Assembly: GCA_003952965.2 (NCBI GenBank)
Contig: CM025850.1
Location: forward strand, 21,354,615 to 21,418,614
Length of the DNA: 64,000 bases
From: Morella rubra
Lineage: Eukaryota; Streptophyta; Magnoliopsida; Fagales; Myricaceae
Direction: 5' to 3'
The notes beneath the pieces are model-generated. The model had not been told where the DNA came from, did not search any database, and was given only the letters and a program-made list of their open reading frames with translations. The position numbers and the translations under genes are program-made. Shown here piece after piece: positions 12,207 through 25,241 of this stretch. Numbering within the stretch: position 1 is the stretch's first letter; each line of letters begins with the position of its first letter.

Positions 12207-12458
12207 GGCGGTGTTTGTAAACCAAAATTTTAGTAAAAAAAATAAATATAAAATAATTTTTCTCTCCCATCAAATCATCTATTTCCATTACAATAAATAT
12301 GCAAAATTCACTCAAATCATCTCTCTCTCTCTCTCTCACTTTTCCAACAACTCCCATAAAATTCTACTTCTTTTATTACTTTCTCTCAAACTTCAATAAA
12401 ATTCTAATCTACCTCCATTTTTACAACATTTCCAAAATTTTGGTTTGCAAACATCACC
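12207..12458. mobile_element. Small MITE with inverted ends
   Basis: GGCGGTGTTTGTAAACCAAA at the left is mirrored by an inverted GGTGATGTTTGCAAACCAAA at the right. The interior includes a (CT)n run at about 12319-12338. No coding capacity is seen. The flanking duplication could not be identified. Confidence 0.6.
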
Positions 12459-15400
12459 TCGAATCCATACTTATCCTAAAGGCGTGACACCACTAATCAG
12501 CCCATAACATTATGTGTAGATCTCATACAAAATATTAATGATCTTATAGGTCAAGTATGAAAAATGTATTTAACTCGATGTTAAAAACACAAAAATGCAC
12601 ATGCACAATGACCAAAGACATTTAGGTTAAACAAAGAGAGGTCGTGTGAGAGTAAGAGGGAAACGAGAGAAAGAGGAGAAAGAAGGGAGAGGAGGAAATT
12701 TATGTTGGGATGTTAAGTGAGGAAAATGGATTTGGTTAACCTAGCTTTTATTAAATTGTCCCGAGTATAGTTATTTTCTGTAGAGATTGATTATTTGTGT
12801 TGGAATACGAATTTAGAATATATTTGTTATATATTTTCTGTCTAATTTTTTAGGCTTAATTATTGTACAGGTCCCTGTGGTATTCGACTTTTGCAATATA
12901 GTTCCCAAGGTATGACTTTCAATAGAATGGTCCTTGTATATTTTCTCAACAAATATGTCCCCCCATCCATCTAACGTTACCCAACTAACAGGACGATCTT
13001 CCATGGCCTACTCCTACCACATAACCACCATTCACGCTTTGACACATGTTAAAAAAAACAAAAATTATTTGGCAAGCTATGTCACTTACCCATGTCAATT
13101 TAACGCCCATTAAACTTCAATTAAAAAAGACAAATCACCACTCTTCTCCACCTTTGTTTCCACTCTCAAGGCACCCTCTCTCCAAAATTTTCCCAATTCA
13201 CCCATTTCAACACTAGTTCCTCACTCTCACCAATGCGACATCCAGACCCAAATGTTTCTATGATTTCACCCAGTTCGCCCCTAATTTCCCAAATCATCTA
13301 TTCTCATCCATCCCTAAAATATGAGTTCAAGGATTTCAGGGCGCTCAAGTTTAGTTAGTGATGTGGGATTGGAGACTTTAGTGGGAGGATGTCAACCCAA
13401 ACTACCGTTGTGCCGATGTGGTCTATTGGTAAGCATCAGGACATCTCTGACGCAGGATTAACCCGAGTTACATTTTTATGGTTGTCCGAGGTACGGTTGA
13501 GCGCCTCTAAATCCTACGACTCATTGAAACCATTTTTTTTTTTGGGCTTATATCCTTTTGTTTTCAAACCATTGAAAGTATTAATTTAGCCCACTCTTGG
13601 GTCTAAAAAACAATGCATTTGGAGGGTGGTTGTTTAATGTGTAATTCTGAAGGGAGACAGAACTTGGGTTTAGTTTGTTTAGTACAAGCATGTTTTGATA
13701 TATTGAAATTGGTGTTTCTTGAGCTCTCTGAATTATTTATTGAAATTCCTAGTTGGATGGTTAGTTGTTAGGTAGTCTATTCTTGAGCTCTTTGACAAGT
13801 CTCTCTTACCAGTTAACAAAAATTGGGAGAACGCGTACTTAGAGTTTTGCATAAAGTGATTTTGAGAAATTCAATCTTAGTTACACAACTACTAAATTAA
13901 TTAGGCAGAAGAACTTATGTATGTAGGGAAATCGTCAAATCTTTATTAAGAATATTAATTAATATGAAGTTATGCATAAAGTGGTTTCAAAATTGAATCT
14001 ACTAATTGTCCCTCTTCCTTGGGAACCTAATTTTTAATATGCACTAAAATTCTAGAAAGGAAAGACTAAAAATATTGTCCTTTTCTCTTCTTAGTAATCT
14101 CTCATGGATATTTTTTTGGCACAAATGATGTACTTGGCAGAGGAGTGAGTATGTAATTGCTTCCAATAGATTGACCCTTGACATTCTCAGCATGGTAATG
14201 ATGTTTTGCTGTCAATAATTTGGAAGATGAAAAGAAAGGAGGATCAAATTAGCAAATATAAGGCAAAGGAGAGAGGATTGACCTACATGCTATTGAGTTC
14301 ATGGATTTTTTTTTGTAGCATTTCTTGGGTGTTATGTGTAATTGTATATGAAGGTGGCAGAACTTAGTTCTTTCTGCACTAGGAGTTTGGAATGAATTAT
14401 CCTTCCTACATAGTATATTTAACGTAGTTGTTGATTGTATAGGGAAGTGGGAGGATTTGCACTCATACTATTCAACATCTTTTTCCGATGTCTACTCAGA
14501 GAAAGACTTTTGTGGCCAATATTGTAGAAACATAAGTTGTAACATTTTGGTTGTAATGTGCACTTTGGTTATAAGTATCATATTTGGTTGTAATGTCCAC
14601 TTTTGTTGTAGTTGTTGGTTGTAAAGTACACTTGGGTCGTGATGTGCACTTTGGGTTGTAATGACACTAATTTCTTATATCTATGTAGCATGGTCTTCTC
14701 TTTCTCCTCATTTTTTGTTAAGCAAAACGATTGATTCCATCTCATATGGATTGAAAGTGTCAACAAAGATTTCATGTTAATATGACAATAACATATTTAC
14801 AATCTCATGATGTAAAAATTGGTTATAAAAACGGTATATCTCCAACACAAAACACCCAGCTAGTTACATAAACTATTTCATTTCTTCCCAAGATTCCCAA
14901 TTTTACGCAAAAGTGTCTAGCTACATTAAACTTCACAAAAATACATCTCCACCCTTCCCTCAATTTATGCTTGACTCACTGTGTACTTCGATGCATGTGA
15001 ATGAACCCCGACATTGTTCCCTTGCACGCAAAAATAGGATATCTTATGAATTTTTAAGTGGGGCTATTGTTTGTCATTGATGCAAATGAGAGTAAGCATA
15101 AAATACTAATTCAAATGAGCAAGAAGAACAATAGAAAAATGCATAATTTCTAAATATCAATTAGACAAGAATCGGGATGAATTTTGCCTTATAGTTAAGG
15201 GGTTGAGATTGATTTTTCCCTATAGTTACAGGACAAATTATGAATTTTTCCCTTTAGATAGTTGAAATTACGTCCCATGAAATACCCTTAACTTATAACT
15301 CGGATCAAACTTGTTAATGCATATATAATCCTCCATCCCACCAATCCGTGAAACACTACATTTTTGAACTTCTGACATAGACATTTGATCTGACCCTAAG

Positions 15401-16680
15401 AGTCTACATAACAAGTAGCCATAGCAGCAAACCAACGAACTCCCTCGGAATACTTATCACCAAAGCGATCTTTCTTGTGAACCCAGTTCTTATGAACTGC
15501 CACCAAACCGATCTTTCTCGTAACCATCTCTTCATTAGAACTTGACTTTGTGCCCGGTTGATAGATTCTATCTCATTCAAGATTGTAAGTTCAGAGTTAA
15601 GCATCAATTCGACTTGTGTTCATCCATATATAGAAAAATTTCGACAGCATCTCGCTCAGTCTTAAAGTACACACACTAGCATCAGGACAAGAGTTCATCC
15701 GCAATATACTGATGTCATCATACACCAATGCTAGCAGTATACTCAAAAGACAAAGTTAAGATGATACCAAATTTTCTCTATGAGTGGACACGACGCAAGT
15801 ATCAAACTTGTCCCACACTGAAAGCACAATGTCAAACTGTACACATTTTGGATAATTCAAGGGTTATTACGCAACAATGTATTGTTCATCACATACTAAC
15901 CCTTAAACGAGTTTAGGGAGGGTACACACATCATTCAAGGCAAACATAAAAGAGTAACTAAAAAAACCACTCCAGAACGCACAGATTAGCAGAATCTACA
16001 CTACACCCACAAATGTTTGCCTAAACACTATGAAAATGCAGCACAAATGATGCTAGTTCAATTTTACATATCAAGAATGCAAAAATAACCTCTAATCAAG
16101 CCATAAACATCAAAATTTTACTAATAAACCCACAATATAAATCTACCAAAATGACAACAGTTCAAGCCGATCGATCATCCAAAATGACGCCATTTTTCTC
16201 CCATTGACCAGTCAACTTTTTTTTGCGCTCAATTTTTTTGCTGGTCTACAAATATTAAAACAAAGCGTCTTAAATGATCGAATGTCTACAGTTGACATCT
16301 GATCAGCTATCAATACCTAAATGCCACCATGTTGAGATGATCCGACAGAAAACTTATAGTACAAAATTAGTATTTTAATCTTGGAGTTAACTTAATTATG
16401 ACACACCCTGTAGTTGAGATATTATCTTAATACTTGCTTCCCATGATTAAATTAATGATGTGCTAAACATGTTTCATGTAATTGATAACATGTGCAAGCT
16501 AACTCATGAACAATGTTACAATGAAAACATGTACAAGCTAAACATGTTTTCCTTGTACACGCTTCCCATAATTAATGATGGCTAAATGTATTTTCAAATA
16601 ATTGCTAAACAAATCCTCAGAGATTTTATTTAAGTATAACTTGCATGTATTCAAATAATTAAAATATTTTTTCAAGCATT
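12459..16680. other. Intergenic DNA with MITE debris, no gene seen
   Basis: A single Mutator-like terminus (GGCTTAATTATTGTACAGGT, then CCCTGTGGTATTCGAC) lies at about 12853-12890, without a matching opposite end that I could find. A (TTGTAATGT)-like degenerate repeat lies at 14530-14670. No protein-like frame or RNA gene was recognised. Confidence 0.45.
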
Positions 16681-16683
16681 TAT

Positions 16684-16775
16684 TTAACATTAAGTATGGG
16701 TACTTACATTGTTTAACATTAAGTATATATATGTACTTTTATTGTTTAACATTAAGTATGTGTACTTAGGTTGTT
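16684..16775 (+). repeat. Short tandem repeat, three copies
   Basis: The phrase TGTTTAACATTAAGTAT followed by a variable TGTACTT part occurs three times, with a spacing of roughly 30-40 bases. Confidence 0.75.
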
Positions 16776-16849
16776 TATTAAATTCTTATTTATTTATTTT
16801 ATTTAAATAAAGATATTGAAACTCACAAATTATAATAAGTCTCCACAAA

Positions 16850-17730
16850 TAATCACCCTTTTTTCAATTACCGCCATAAACTATCACTCCTTGTTGTGGT
16901 TTCATCCCCCAACCGATTTGTAGCGTCAATTTAAATGAAATCCATCCAAGTGCGTTCCATATGAATAGGAGAAATTTCAATAACCCCCTACGAACTATCA
17001 CCCCTTCTATATTACCCTCCTAAACTATCACTCAGTTCGGAATTAGCCCCCGAAACTATCTCCTTGTTGTGGTTCCATCCCTCAATTGACTTGGTGTATC
17101 AATTTGAATGGAATTTGTCCCATGCTAAAAAATTGCTTTGTGCCCAAAAAATGTGAGAACTGATTTGATTCACATGCCTATTTTTACATTTAATTTTGGA
17201 AATTTTATCTTTGAGGGTATTTCGATCAATTCACATTACTTTCTGTATGCAAAATAATGTAACGCCTTTAAACCACATGCAGAATGAATGAAATGCTACT
17301 CCAATGCCAAATTACTACAAATATTAAAAATTATTAAAAAATAAGAAATGACATATAAATAAAATGCAATGTTCTTTTAATGAACATATGGAACTTTTTT
17401 TCATTTATTGACATGCATTTTTTAATTTATTTCTTGAATTCTTATTTATTTATGTACTTTATTTTATTTGGTAATTTTTCTCTATGTGGCATTTCGGTCA
17501 ATTTACATCACTTTCGTATGCAAAATTAACGCCGTTAAACCACATTAAAAATGACCGAAATACCCCTCCAATAAAATGTAATGTTTCTTATATAAAGATA
17601 CTGAAACTCTATTTAATTAATCTATTTATTTTTAATTTATTTTTTTAAAAAAATTTTCTGCTTAGAGGGGCTTTTTGGTCAATTCATATTACTTTCTATA
17701 TGACTTAGCAGTTTTAAGAATTCTTTTTTT
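16850..17730. mobile_element. Cluster of Mutator-like MITE fragments
   Basis: The block contains repeated phrases about CCCTAAACTATCACT, GGCATTTCGGTCAATTTACA and the AT-rich connector GATACTGAAACTCTATTTAA. The same phrases occur in the MITE at 47094-47559, in the first coding intron of the MATE gene, so the two belong to one family. Several copies seem nested or truncated here, and I could not assign clean ends. Confidence 0.55.
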
Positions 17731-18004
17731 TTCAGTGCAAATGTCAAGAATTTTAACAATTGCGTAAAAAAAATAAAACACAAAATATGCCAAAAATATT
17801 ATCCAAACTATCATAAGCAATAATGTACATCTGCAAAATACTTAGAAAATGTACCGAATATATATAAAAAAAAAATACATCAAACGCTCAAAAATGCTAT
17901 AGTTCTTGTAAGTCCCCTAGAGACACTGCCATTTCTGAAAAACCCTTTCCTGGACCATCTGTCAAGATTGTGAGCGTCTTTTTATTTCTTCCACTCGGGC
18001 TATT

Positions 18005-18720
18005 GGTCCTCCAAACAAGTCAGCGCGTTGACACACTCTTCTGGGAAGACCTTTCGAAAGAAACACAAATCATCCTTCAATTGGCTTGCCCAGTCCTGCA
18101 AAAAACTCTCCCCGTCCTTAAGAGATGAGCCCAGGTCCGATGGGCCTCGGTAGTTGTGGAATAGCTCGCCGCATGAGATGCCTTCTATGCCTGATGCTCC
18201 TGCTCATGGTGTTCTTGTTGATCATGTTGAGCTGCTTCTCTCGTGGCCGGTCAGCACGGATTTAGACACCAGAAAACTCTAAGAACTTCATTAGGAAGAG
18301 ATAGCAGGGCAGGTTGGAACCAATGCCATTTGGTACAGGTATAGAGGGAGGTTAATTTGTGTTTGGTAAGCCACAAGCAGCAACGATTGTGCTCTCGAGA
18401 ACGTGAACACCGAGGTGTGGTTTCAGGGGTCGAGATCCCAGGCGAATATCAATATCCACCAAAACGGGGTCATCTTGCTTTAGACGATGCCTACAATCGG
18501 AGTTGTATGACTTGTCAGGATATGCCACAAGTTGCCTGTCGAGGTCTCCTCCCCATCCCCCAATGGTTTCCCTGGGAAGCAACAGGAAGGTGGCCACTAA
18601 CACTCCACAAAAGCGGCAATCAAGTCAGGGGAGAATGCCACATGCTTGCCCCGTATTGTTAGCTGTATCTCTTCCATCCCAGAGCTGCAATATAAATTTA
18701 ACACCCCAACCTGAATAGCG
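18005..18720 (-). pseudogene. Remnant of plant transposon protein
   Basis: Read on the minus strand, the segment near 18600-18720 contains ELQLTIRGKHVAFSPDLI-like text (IQLTIRGKHVAFSPDLIAAF). This resembles the region TVTVCGVTFQLSPDILVAF of the transposon protein at 62633-63022. Further along (18010-18175) a frame of about 60 codons ends with FFRKVFPEECVNALTCLEDQ and a stop; I do not recognise that part. Frameshifts separate the pieces. It is probably a decayed copy of the same plant transposon-associated protein family, but the match is short. Confidence 0.35.
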
Positions 18721-19708
18721 AGAGTATTTATGTCATTTTATTGTATTTATTATTATAGTTCCTATTTTTTTATTTTTTTTTAATCCACGAACCAAATCTT
18801 GCTAATAAAAGTGAGAAAGTGAGAGTCAAACAGACAATAAAAAGGAAGTAAGAGAAGAAAAATGCAAAGCGACAAAGAACCATAAAACCCCCAACAGACT
18901 AGGGGGTCGAAACCGGCCACATACCTATTTTTTGGTATTTAAACATGTGTTAAATGAGTATTTTTGGGTTAAAAATATGATGACATAAAGATCTAATCCT
19001 ATTTTTTTAAAAAAAGTTTAAAGGATAAAGCCTGAATTGTATTTTCAAATTTAAAAGCTAAAGATAGAGATCCACTCTTATATTTGAATTGAAAAGATAG
19101 GGATTGAGATATACTCTTATGTTTGAATTTAAAAGATAGATATCATAAAAAATATAATTCTATGTTTGAATATAAAAAGTTAAAGGAGAGAGATGAAATC
19201 TTGTGTTTGAATTTAAAAGTTGAGAGGATAGAGGTTTATCTAGATTTTAACTCCTCTTCATAAATGTCTTTTATTTCCTACCCTCAGATCTAATTTTCAA
19301 GATCCTTTTTGTTGAGTCTTAATGAGGGACTTAAAAGGCCTTTTATGACCTCAAAAGTCAAAATAAAAAGGCCCAAGTTATGCTATTCCCTGTCAAGCTA
19401 TTAAGATATCAAGTAAAACTTAACGCTAGCATATTTTTGAGCACTTATTTTGCTACCATCTTGAAGAATTTCAAAATTCCTAGTTTTGTCTTTAAATACC
19501 ACACTTTCTCTTGAGTTCCAAGAAGAGAAGTCACAGCTATCTCTCAAGTCTTACCACTAGTATTGCAAGATTCAAATATGATATCGAAAGAGAAGATCCC
19601 AATTTCTGTCATTCCGTCTGATGATCATATCAAGTTTTTCATTTTTGGAGGAAGTTGGAGAATTGTTAGGTCATGTTTGCAAAGCATTGGAGCATGGTAA
19701 GTTGATAT
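18721..19708. other. AT-rich DNA with repeats of an LTR family
   Basis: The stretch at about 18960-19260 repeats short phrases such as TTTGAATTTAAAAG. The same phrases fill the solo LTR at 25242-26568, so this is probably an old fragment of that LTR family. No gene is seen. Confidence 0.4.
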
Positions 19709-21000
19709 TGTTAGGCTAAGGTTGATCTTTGAATAATTCATTTTGATTTTGATTATAAAAAATTCTATATACCCGCTTGGAAGGAACTTAGAACCTAAAC
19801 TCTTCAATACTCATTTGCTAAAAATGACATCCAACAAATTTGAAAACCTCCATATTCGAAAGTTTCTTCATATTTTCTAACACCTTTGAATAAACTAAAA
19901 TATCTATATAGTTTATTGTAGGTGTTTAAAGAAGAATTGGAGTGAGAATGACACCTTCAAATAGCAGAAAATCTCCTCAAAGTTGATGGTGTCGACACAT
20001 GTGTAAATAGGTACCAACACATGTCACACACTCGAGTGTTGTTTTGATGGTGTCAACACATTTGAAAATAGGTGTCAACACATGCTACATACACCCGAGT
20101 GCTATTTTGATGGAGTCTACAGATATGAAGATAGGTGTCAACACATGCCAAGGACACTCGAGAGCAATTTTGATGGTGTTGACACATGCTGACACACGAT
20201 GCAATTTTGCAAAAAATCCTAGAACGTCCAACTCTCCTTTTTTATTTTTAAAGAACTAAGGCAACACTCTAATGGTACAATCCAACATCTTGAAGACCAT
20301 ACAAGTCTAGAAGGCTATAAATAGAACAGGATGGAGAGAGAAAAACAACGACTTGCATCATCATTTATGACCTAGCCTCCTTGAGAGAAGAGAAAGCTTG
20401 TCAATACATGCCACATACACCTGAGTGCTATTTTGATGGGGTCTACAGATATGAAGATAGGTGTCAACACATGCCAAGGACACCCGAGAGCAATTTTGAA
20501 GGTGTCGACATATGATGCAATTTTGCAGAAAATCCTAGAACGCTGCCAACTCCCCTTTTTGATTTTTAAAGAACTAAGGCAACACTCTAATGGTACTATC
20601 CAACATCTTGAGGACCATACAAGTCTAGAAGGCTATAAATAGAACAAGATGGAGAGAGAAAAACAACGACTTGCATCATCATTTATGACCTAGCCTCCTT
20701 GAGAGAAGAGAAGCTTGTCAAAAAGAGAGAGACAATCACAGATCCCAAGAAAGCTACTGCTAACGCCTGCAAAACTAAAGCTTTCATTCCCAAATCTTAT
20801 CTTCTTACTCATAATTGTATTTTGCACTTGCACATCCTTCTTTTGATGAATACACCTTACTGAAAGGTCACAAGAGAATTCCTCTCTACTAACAGTGAAA
20901 TAAAGTGATTTTACAATAGCAAGACTCTCTCAAGTCTCTCAACAACAAGCAGGGAAACTGTGCTATCACTCAAGCTTGATATTAAAAGTGGTATCTCTCT
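19709..21000 (+). mobile_element. LTR of a retrotransposon, rearranged
   Basis: It begins TGTTAGGCTAAGG and shares long stretches with the minus-strand solo LTR at 48851-50097, including the TTGTAGGTGTTTAA phrase and the block of GTGTCAACACATG repeats. It differs in carrying an internal 326-bp tandem duplication (about 20072-20397 and 20398-20719). The right end is not defined; similarity to the other copy fades after about 20850. Confidence 0.65.
20072..20719 (+). repeat. 326-bp tandem duplication inside the LTR
   Basis: Copy one and copy two run about 326 bases apart and are nearly identical. For example, both contain GTCTACAGATATGAAGATAG and a TCTAGAAGGCTATAAATAGA stretch with a TATA-like element. 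The duplication therefore doubles a promoter-like part of the LTR. Confidence 0.85.
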
Positions 21001-21578
21001 AAGCAAAAATAGCCATTTCTAATCGTGGGACGAGTTAAAACTCAAAGCAGGTATTTATAGTGGTTGACTGCTACAGGTTTTGGTTGTGCTAACATTTGAA
21101 AAAATGTTCCTGTCGACCACTGATGAAGTGGTCAATATTGGATGAACCGTTAAGAACCTAGTCGACCACAATATCTAAAAACAATGATTATGAAGCGCAA
21201 TTTTGATTATTTTATATAAAGCTCAAAGGATACAAAAGAGATTTGAGAGTTATAAATATATGATTTGAAAATCTCATGGATATTTTACCAAACTTGAGAT
21301 TTTGGTTATGCTTGTTTTTGAAAAATATGCAATGATGATTCAAATCCTTGCTACTAATTGTACCTTAGAGTTACAAAGTTTACATACCTAAAGTCTTGAG
21401 TCTTTACTTCTGAGTTGCTGTCATAATGAGAAAAAAGTTTATTGAAAGAATTGATTTGTATCTTCTGTGCTCTTTTTAGATCTTGAATCTGTTATTTTTG
21501 CTAATTATATCAAATAAAATTAACAATTCCCTATTTGATTATAACAAATTGTTTCTTCCTTTGATGTATTTGTCTCTG

Positions 21579-23009
21579 TTACGCCCCGTGCTGGTACATA
21601 CCCCTTTGGCTTGCTTATAGTAATCGCATGCACAGAATTCGGAGATTACCGCAAATAAAACTGCACTTAAATCGAAACTCGGAAGACCTTAAATTAAAAC
21701 AAACGCAGAAAATACAATGTAATAATATCACTTTTGTGCTCTTGAAAACTTTGATCAAAAAAGATTAAAGCGTAATAAAAAAAAAAAAAAAAACCTTGTA
21801 GCAAGAAACCAACATAGAGAAATTCACACTTTCCTTTACTCGCACATTGTTTGGTAAAAAAAAGGGTCTACAAAAGAATAGGCCTATGTTATACAAAAAT
21901 GTGAGCTTTCTATAGTCCACCTAGCCTATACAATCGCATTTCAAAGGTCCAAAATTTTGAAACAATAAAAAAATAATATTTTGCATCTAGAATAAAAAAA
22001 TCCTCATCTAACATAAAAAGACAAAAAAAAATATAAACCTAACAATAAAAAAACCTAGGAGGAGGCCTGGGAGGGGGGGCATGCTCATATAAGTATAATT
22101 CATGCTTTGGAATAGATAGTACCAGTGCAATAATTTCAAGCCATACAAGTCATAGAAACAGTATAGAGAATGCATGCAACGCAATTGAAATGCATTTGCT
22201 CATCATATGGTTCCCGGAGGTATTCCCGGTGTCTGCTCTGTTCACCGCTAGAGTCGGGTTGTGCCTCCCTCCTCTCCTCATGGAATTGTCCCCTACCACC
22301 TACACTAGGAACTTTAAAAATAATGCCGTAGCATCCAAAAGGAGCCCACCCACTCCCTGTGGGTTGCACTCTCCTTATGTGCCCGGTACTGTCACTCTTT
22401 CTTCGAGAATCACCTCAAGGCTTGGGGGTTCCTCACATTTGTTTTCCCTCTCATGATGAATGCAATTAATGCACGATACATTCATGTGCAATGTACATCT
22501 CAAACATCCATAATATGACTTGAAAACATAACCAGTAAAATACTTGTAATTTCAATGCATGAATAATTAAAAATGTAAATTCCAGAAATTAAATCCACAA
22601 ACTGAATTTAAATTCTAATTAGCTTCTATGTCATATGGGTTCAAATTATTAGATCTTTTTCCTTAAATAAAGAATTAATAAACTTTATTCCTTTTATATT
22701 ACTAATTCAAGAATTAAACATGGAATTTATAATTAAATGTTAAATCTTCTTAAATCTTCAAATGAAGGCTTTTGGAGCCTCCTTAGACCCTATTGGGCCT
22801 ATCCCTAAAGTTTCAAAGTTTCTGGGCTTGTTTAGGGTTAACGGGCCTAAAGTCCATTTAGGCCGCTAAATGGGCTTTGTGATTTGAGCCCCTAATTCTA
22901 CTCGGTTTGGACTCAAATTTGGGCTTCCCCATCTATTTTTCATGCTCTACACAGCCATAAATTATTTTTCCTGTTCGGACCTTTTTACCCTAACGTTTTG
23001 TGTGAAATG
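21579..23009. mobile_element. Probable Ty3/gypsy LTR fragment, runs into the gap
   Basis: TGTTACGCCCCGTGCTGG at 21579 is a typical start for a gypsy-type LTR. The following 1.4 kb has no gene and ends at the assembly gap. I saw no target duplication, so the boundaries are guesses. Confidence 0.35.
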
Positions 23010-24009
23010 NNNNNNNNNNNNNNNNNNNNNNNNNNNNNNNNNNNNNNNNNNNNNNNNNNNNNNNNNNNNNNNNNNNNNNNNNNNNNNNNNNNNNNNNNNN
23101 NNNNNNNNNNNNNNNNNNNNNNNNNNNNNNNNNNNNNNNNNNNNNNNNNNNNNNNNNNNNNNNNNNNNNNNNNNNNNNNNNNNNNNNNNNNNNNNNNNNN
23201 NNNNNNNNNNNNNNNNNNNNNNNNNNNNNNNNNNNNNNNNNNNNNNNNNNNNNNNNNNNNNNNNNNNNNNNNNNNNNNNNNNNNNNNNNNNNNNNNNNNN
23301 NNNNNNNNNNNNNNNNNNNNNNNNNNNNNNNNNNNNNNNNNNNNNNNNNNNNNNNNNNNNNNNNNNNNNNNNNNNNNNNNNNNNNNNNNNNNNNNNNNNN
23401 NNNNNNNNNNNNNNNNNNNNNNNNNNNNNNNNNNNNNNNNNNNNNNNNNNNNNNNNNNNNNNNNNNNNNNNNNNNNNNNNNNNNNNNNNNNNNNNNNNNN
23501 NNNNNNNNNNNNNNNNNNNNNNNNNNNNNNNNNNNNNNNNNNNNNNNNNNNNNNNNNNNNNNNNNNNNNNNNNNNNNNNNNNNNNNNNNNNNNNNNNNNN
23601 NNNNNNNNNNNNNNNNNNNNNNNNNNNNNNNNNNNNNNNNNNNNNNNNNNNNNNNNNNNNNNNNNNNNNNNNNNNNNNNNNNNNNNNNNNNNNNNNNNNN
23701 NNNNNNNNNNNNNNNNNNNNNNNNNNNNNNNNNNNNNNNNNNNNNNNNNNNNNNNNNNNNNNNNNNNNNNNNNNNNNNNNNNNNNNNNNNNNNNNNNNNN
23801 NNNNNNNNNNNNNNNNNNNNNNNNNNNNNNNNNNNNNNNNNNNNNNNNNNNNNNNNNNNNNNNNNNNNNNNNNNNNNNNNNNNNNNNNNNNNNNNNNNNN
23901 NNNNNNNNNNNNNNNNNNNNNNNNNNNNNNNNNNNNNNNNNNNNNNNNNNNNNNNNNNNNNNNNNNNNNNNNNNNNNNNNNNNNNNNNNNNNNNNNNNNN
24001 NNNNNNNNN
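23010..24009. other. Assembly gap, 1000 N
   Basis: Exactly 1000 consecutive N. The round number suggests a placeholder whose true length is unknown. Reading frames across it are meaningless. Confidence 0.99.
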
Positions 24010-24751
24010 GGGCCTGTTACGAGAGCACGGGCAAAGAAGTTTAAGGATGTACTCAACGGACTTATTCAAGATTATGGGCTCAAGCAAATTCGTGGAGGCC
24101 CATTGAACATGATCCACGTGAACCACAAAGAATTGTCAATTTGATTCAAGTTCTAGAAGGATCTCTATTCTAGGCGCCCAAATCAGCTACAAGTTGGAAA
24201 GAAATATTTTTGGGGCTCTTCTAGAAGGATCTCTATTATAGGCGCCCAAATCCTTCCTTTTATGGCTTGCACTTCTTTTGGACGTCCAGCACATTTTTCC
24301 TTATTGAGCTCTTTATTTTAGGCGCCACATCTTTGTTAGGCAAGCAACATTATTTCCTTAATTGCTTTGTTGTTTTTAGGCGTGTAGGAATTATTTCCTT
24401 ATCTAATTTCGGGTTTAATTAGGTTTCCATGTTAGGGTTATTTTCCTTGTAATGTTTAGCCCTTTAAATAGGAGCCTTGCTTTGTAATTCGGCAGACATT
24501 GATTAATCAAAATTGTGAGGATTTATTCTCTTTGGTTCTTTGAAGAACTACTCGAACTTATCGGGATTTCCCGTGGCGTTCAACTTGACTTATCAAACGG
24601 AATTTCCATCACCGTTTGTGGCATCTTCCTTATACCGAGGTTCTTGTTTTCATAAACAACGGGTCGAGGTCTTCCATTCGAATCAGTCCTAGAACGATCT
24701 TGGGTTCCCTTTTCGTTGTTAGGTCTCGTTATTCTTGGCGAGGTTCACATC
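24010..24751 (+). mobile_element. Ty3/gypsy retrotransposon: polyprotein end and 3' LTR
   Basis: Right after the gap comes the tail of a gypsy polyprotein (GPVTRARAKKFKDVLNGLIQ, then a frame to 24144). The GP-x-TRARAK motif is characteristic of plant gypsy elements. From about 24150 to 24751 lies an LTR-like stretch that also occurs, inverted, at 50930-51450. It includes AATAGGAGCCTTG and the phrase CCTAGAACGATCTTGG. The body of the element presumably lies in the gap. The tail after the GPVTRARAK motif differs in frame from the sister copy at 51351-51746, so this copy is decayed. Confidence 0.75.
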
Positions 24752-25241
24752 AAGAAGAATCTTTGAACGAGCCCACAAAAAATCCCTATGGAGTCATGAC
24801 AGATATAAGCTATAGCCACAAAAGAGTCGCAAACAGCTGCATCATAGTTGATTTTCACAAAACCCTACTAGTAGCCTTTTACACCTTCAATTCTTACGAT
24901 GCTTTCTAAGCCCATGCCATTAGATGGTCTCTGTGACACCTCTGGATGGATAGGATGAGCTGATTGGGGTCTGGTGGTTTTGCTTTGTGTACCTTCTAGT
25001 TTCTAGAAAACCATAACATATCCAACGCCACAGCCACATAACCACAAATGCATGCTCATTGATATGATTTAAACTAAAATATTTAATCGGGTCAATCAAC
25101 ATTTGAATCCACGAGACCATAGAAATATTACCCAACACTTCCACAGTGATCAGAAAGGGTGAGTGGCGCCAAACACAGCTCGCAAACTAACAGAAGATAA
25201 ATAGATGTTCAAAAGTTTCCACTTCTGCCTCACAGTGCTGA

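Noticed and set aside
13389-13520. Possible second SINE (GTGGTCTATTGGTAAGC-like A box)
   Set aside because: The A box is weak and I could not find a B box at the right spacing.
18357-18718. Plus-strand frames of 71-101 codons
   Set aside because: Antisense to the transposon protein remnant; no domain on this strand.
22942-24144. Long open frames of 350-400 codons
   Set aside because: They run through the 1000-N gap; only the last 44 codons after the gap (gypsy polyprotein tail) are real sequence.
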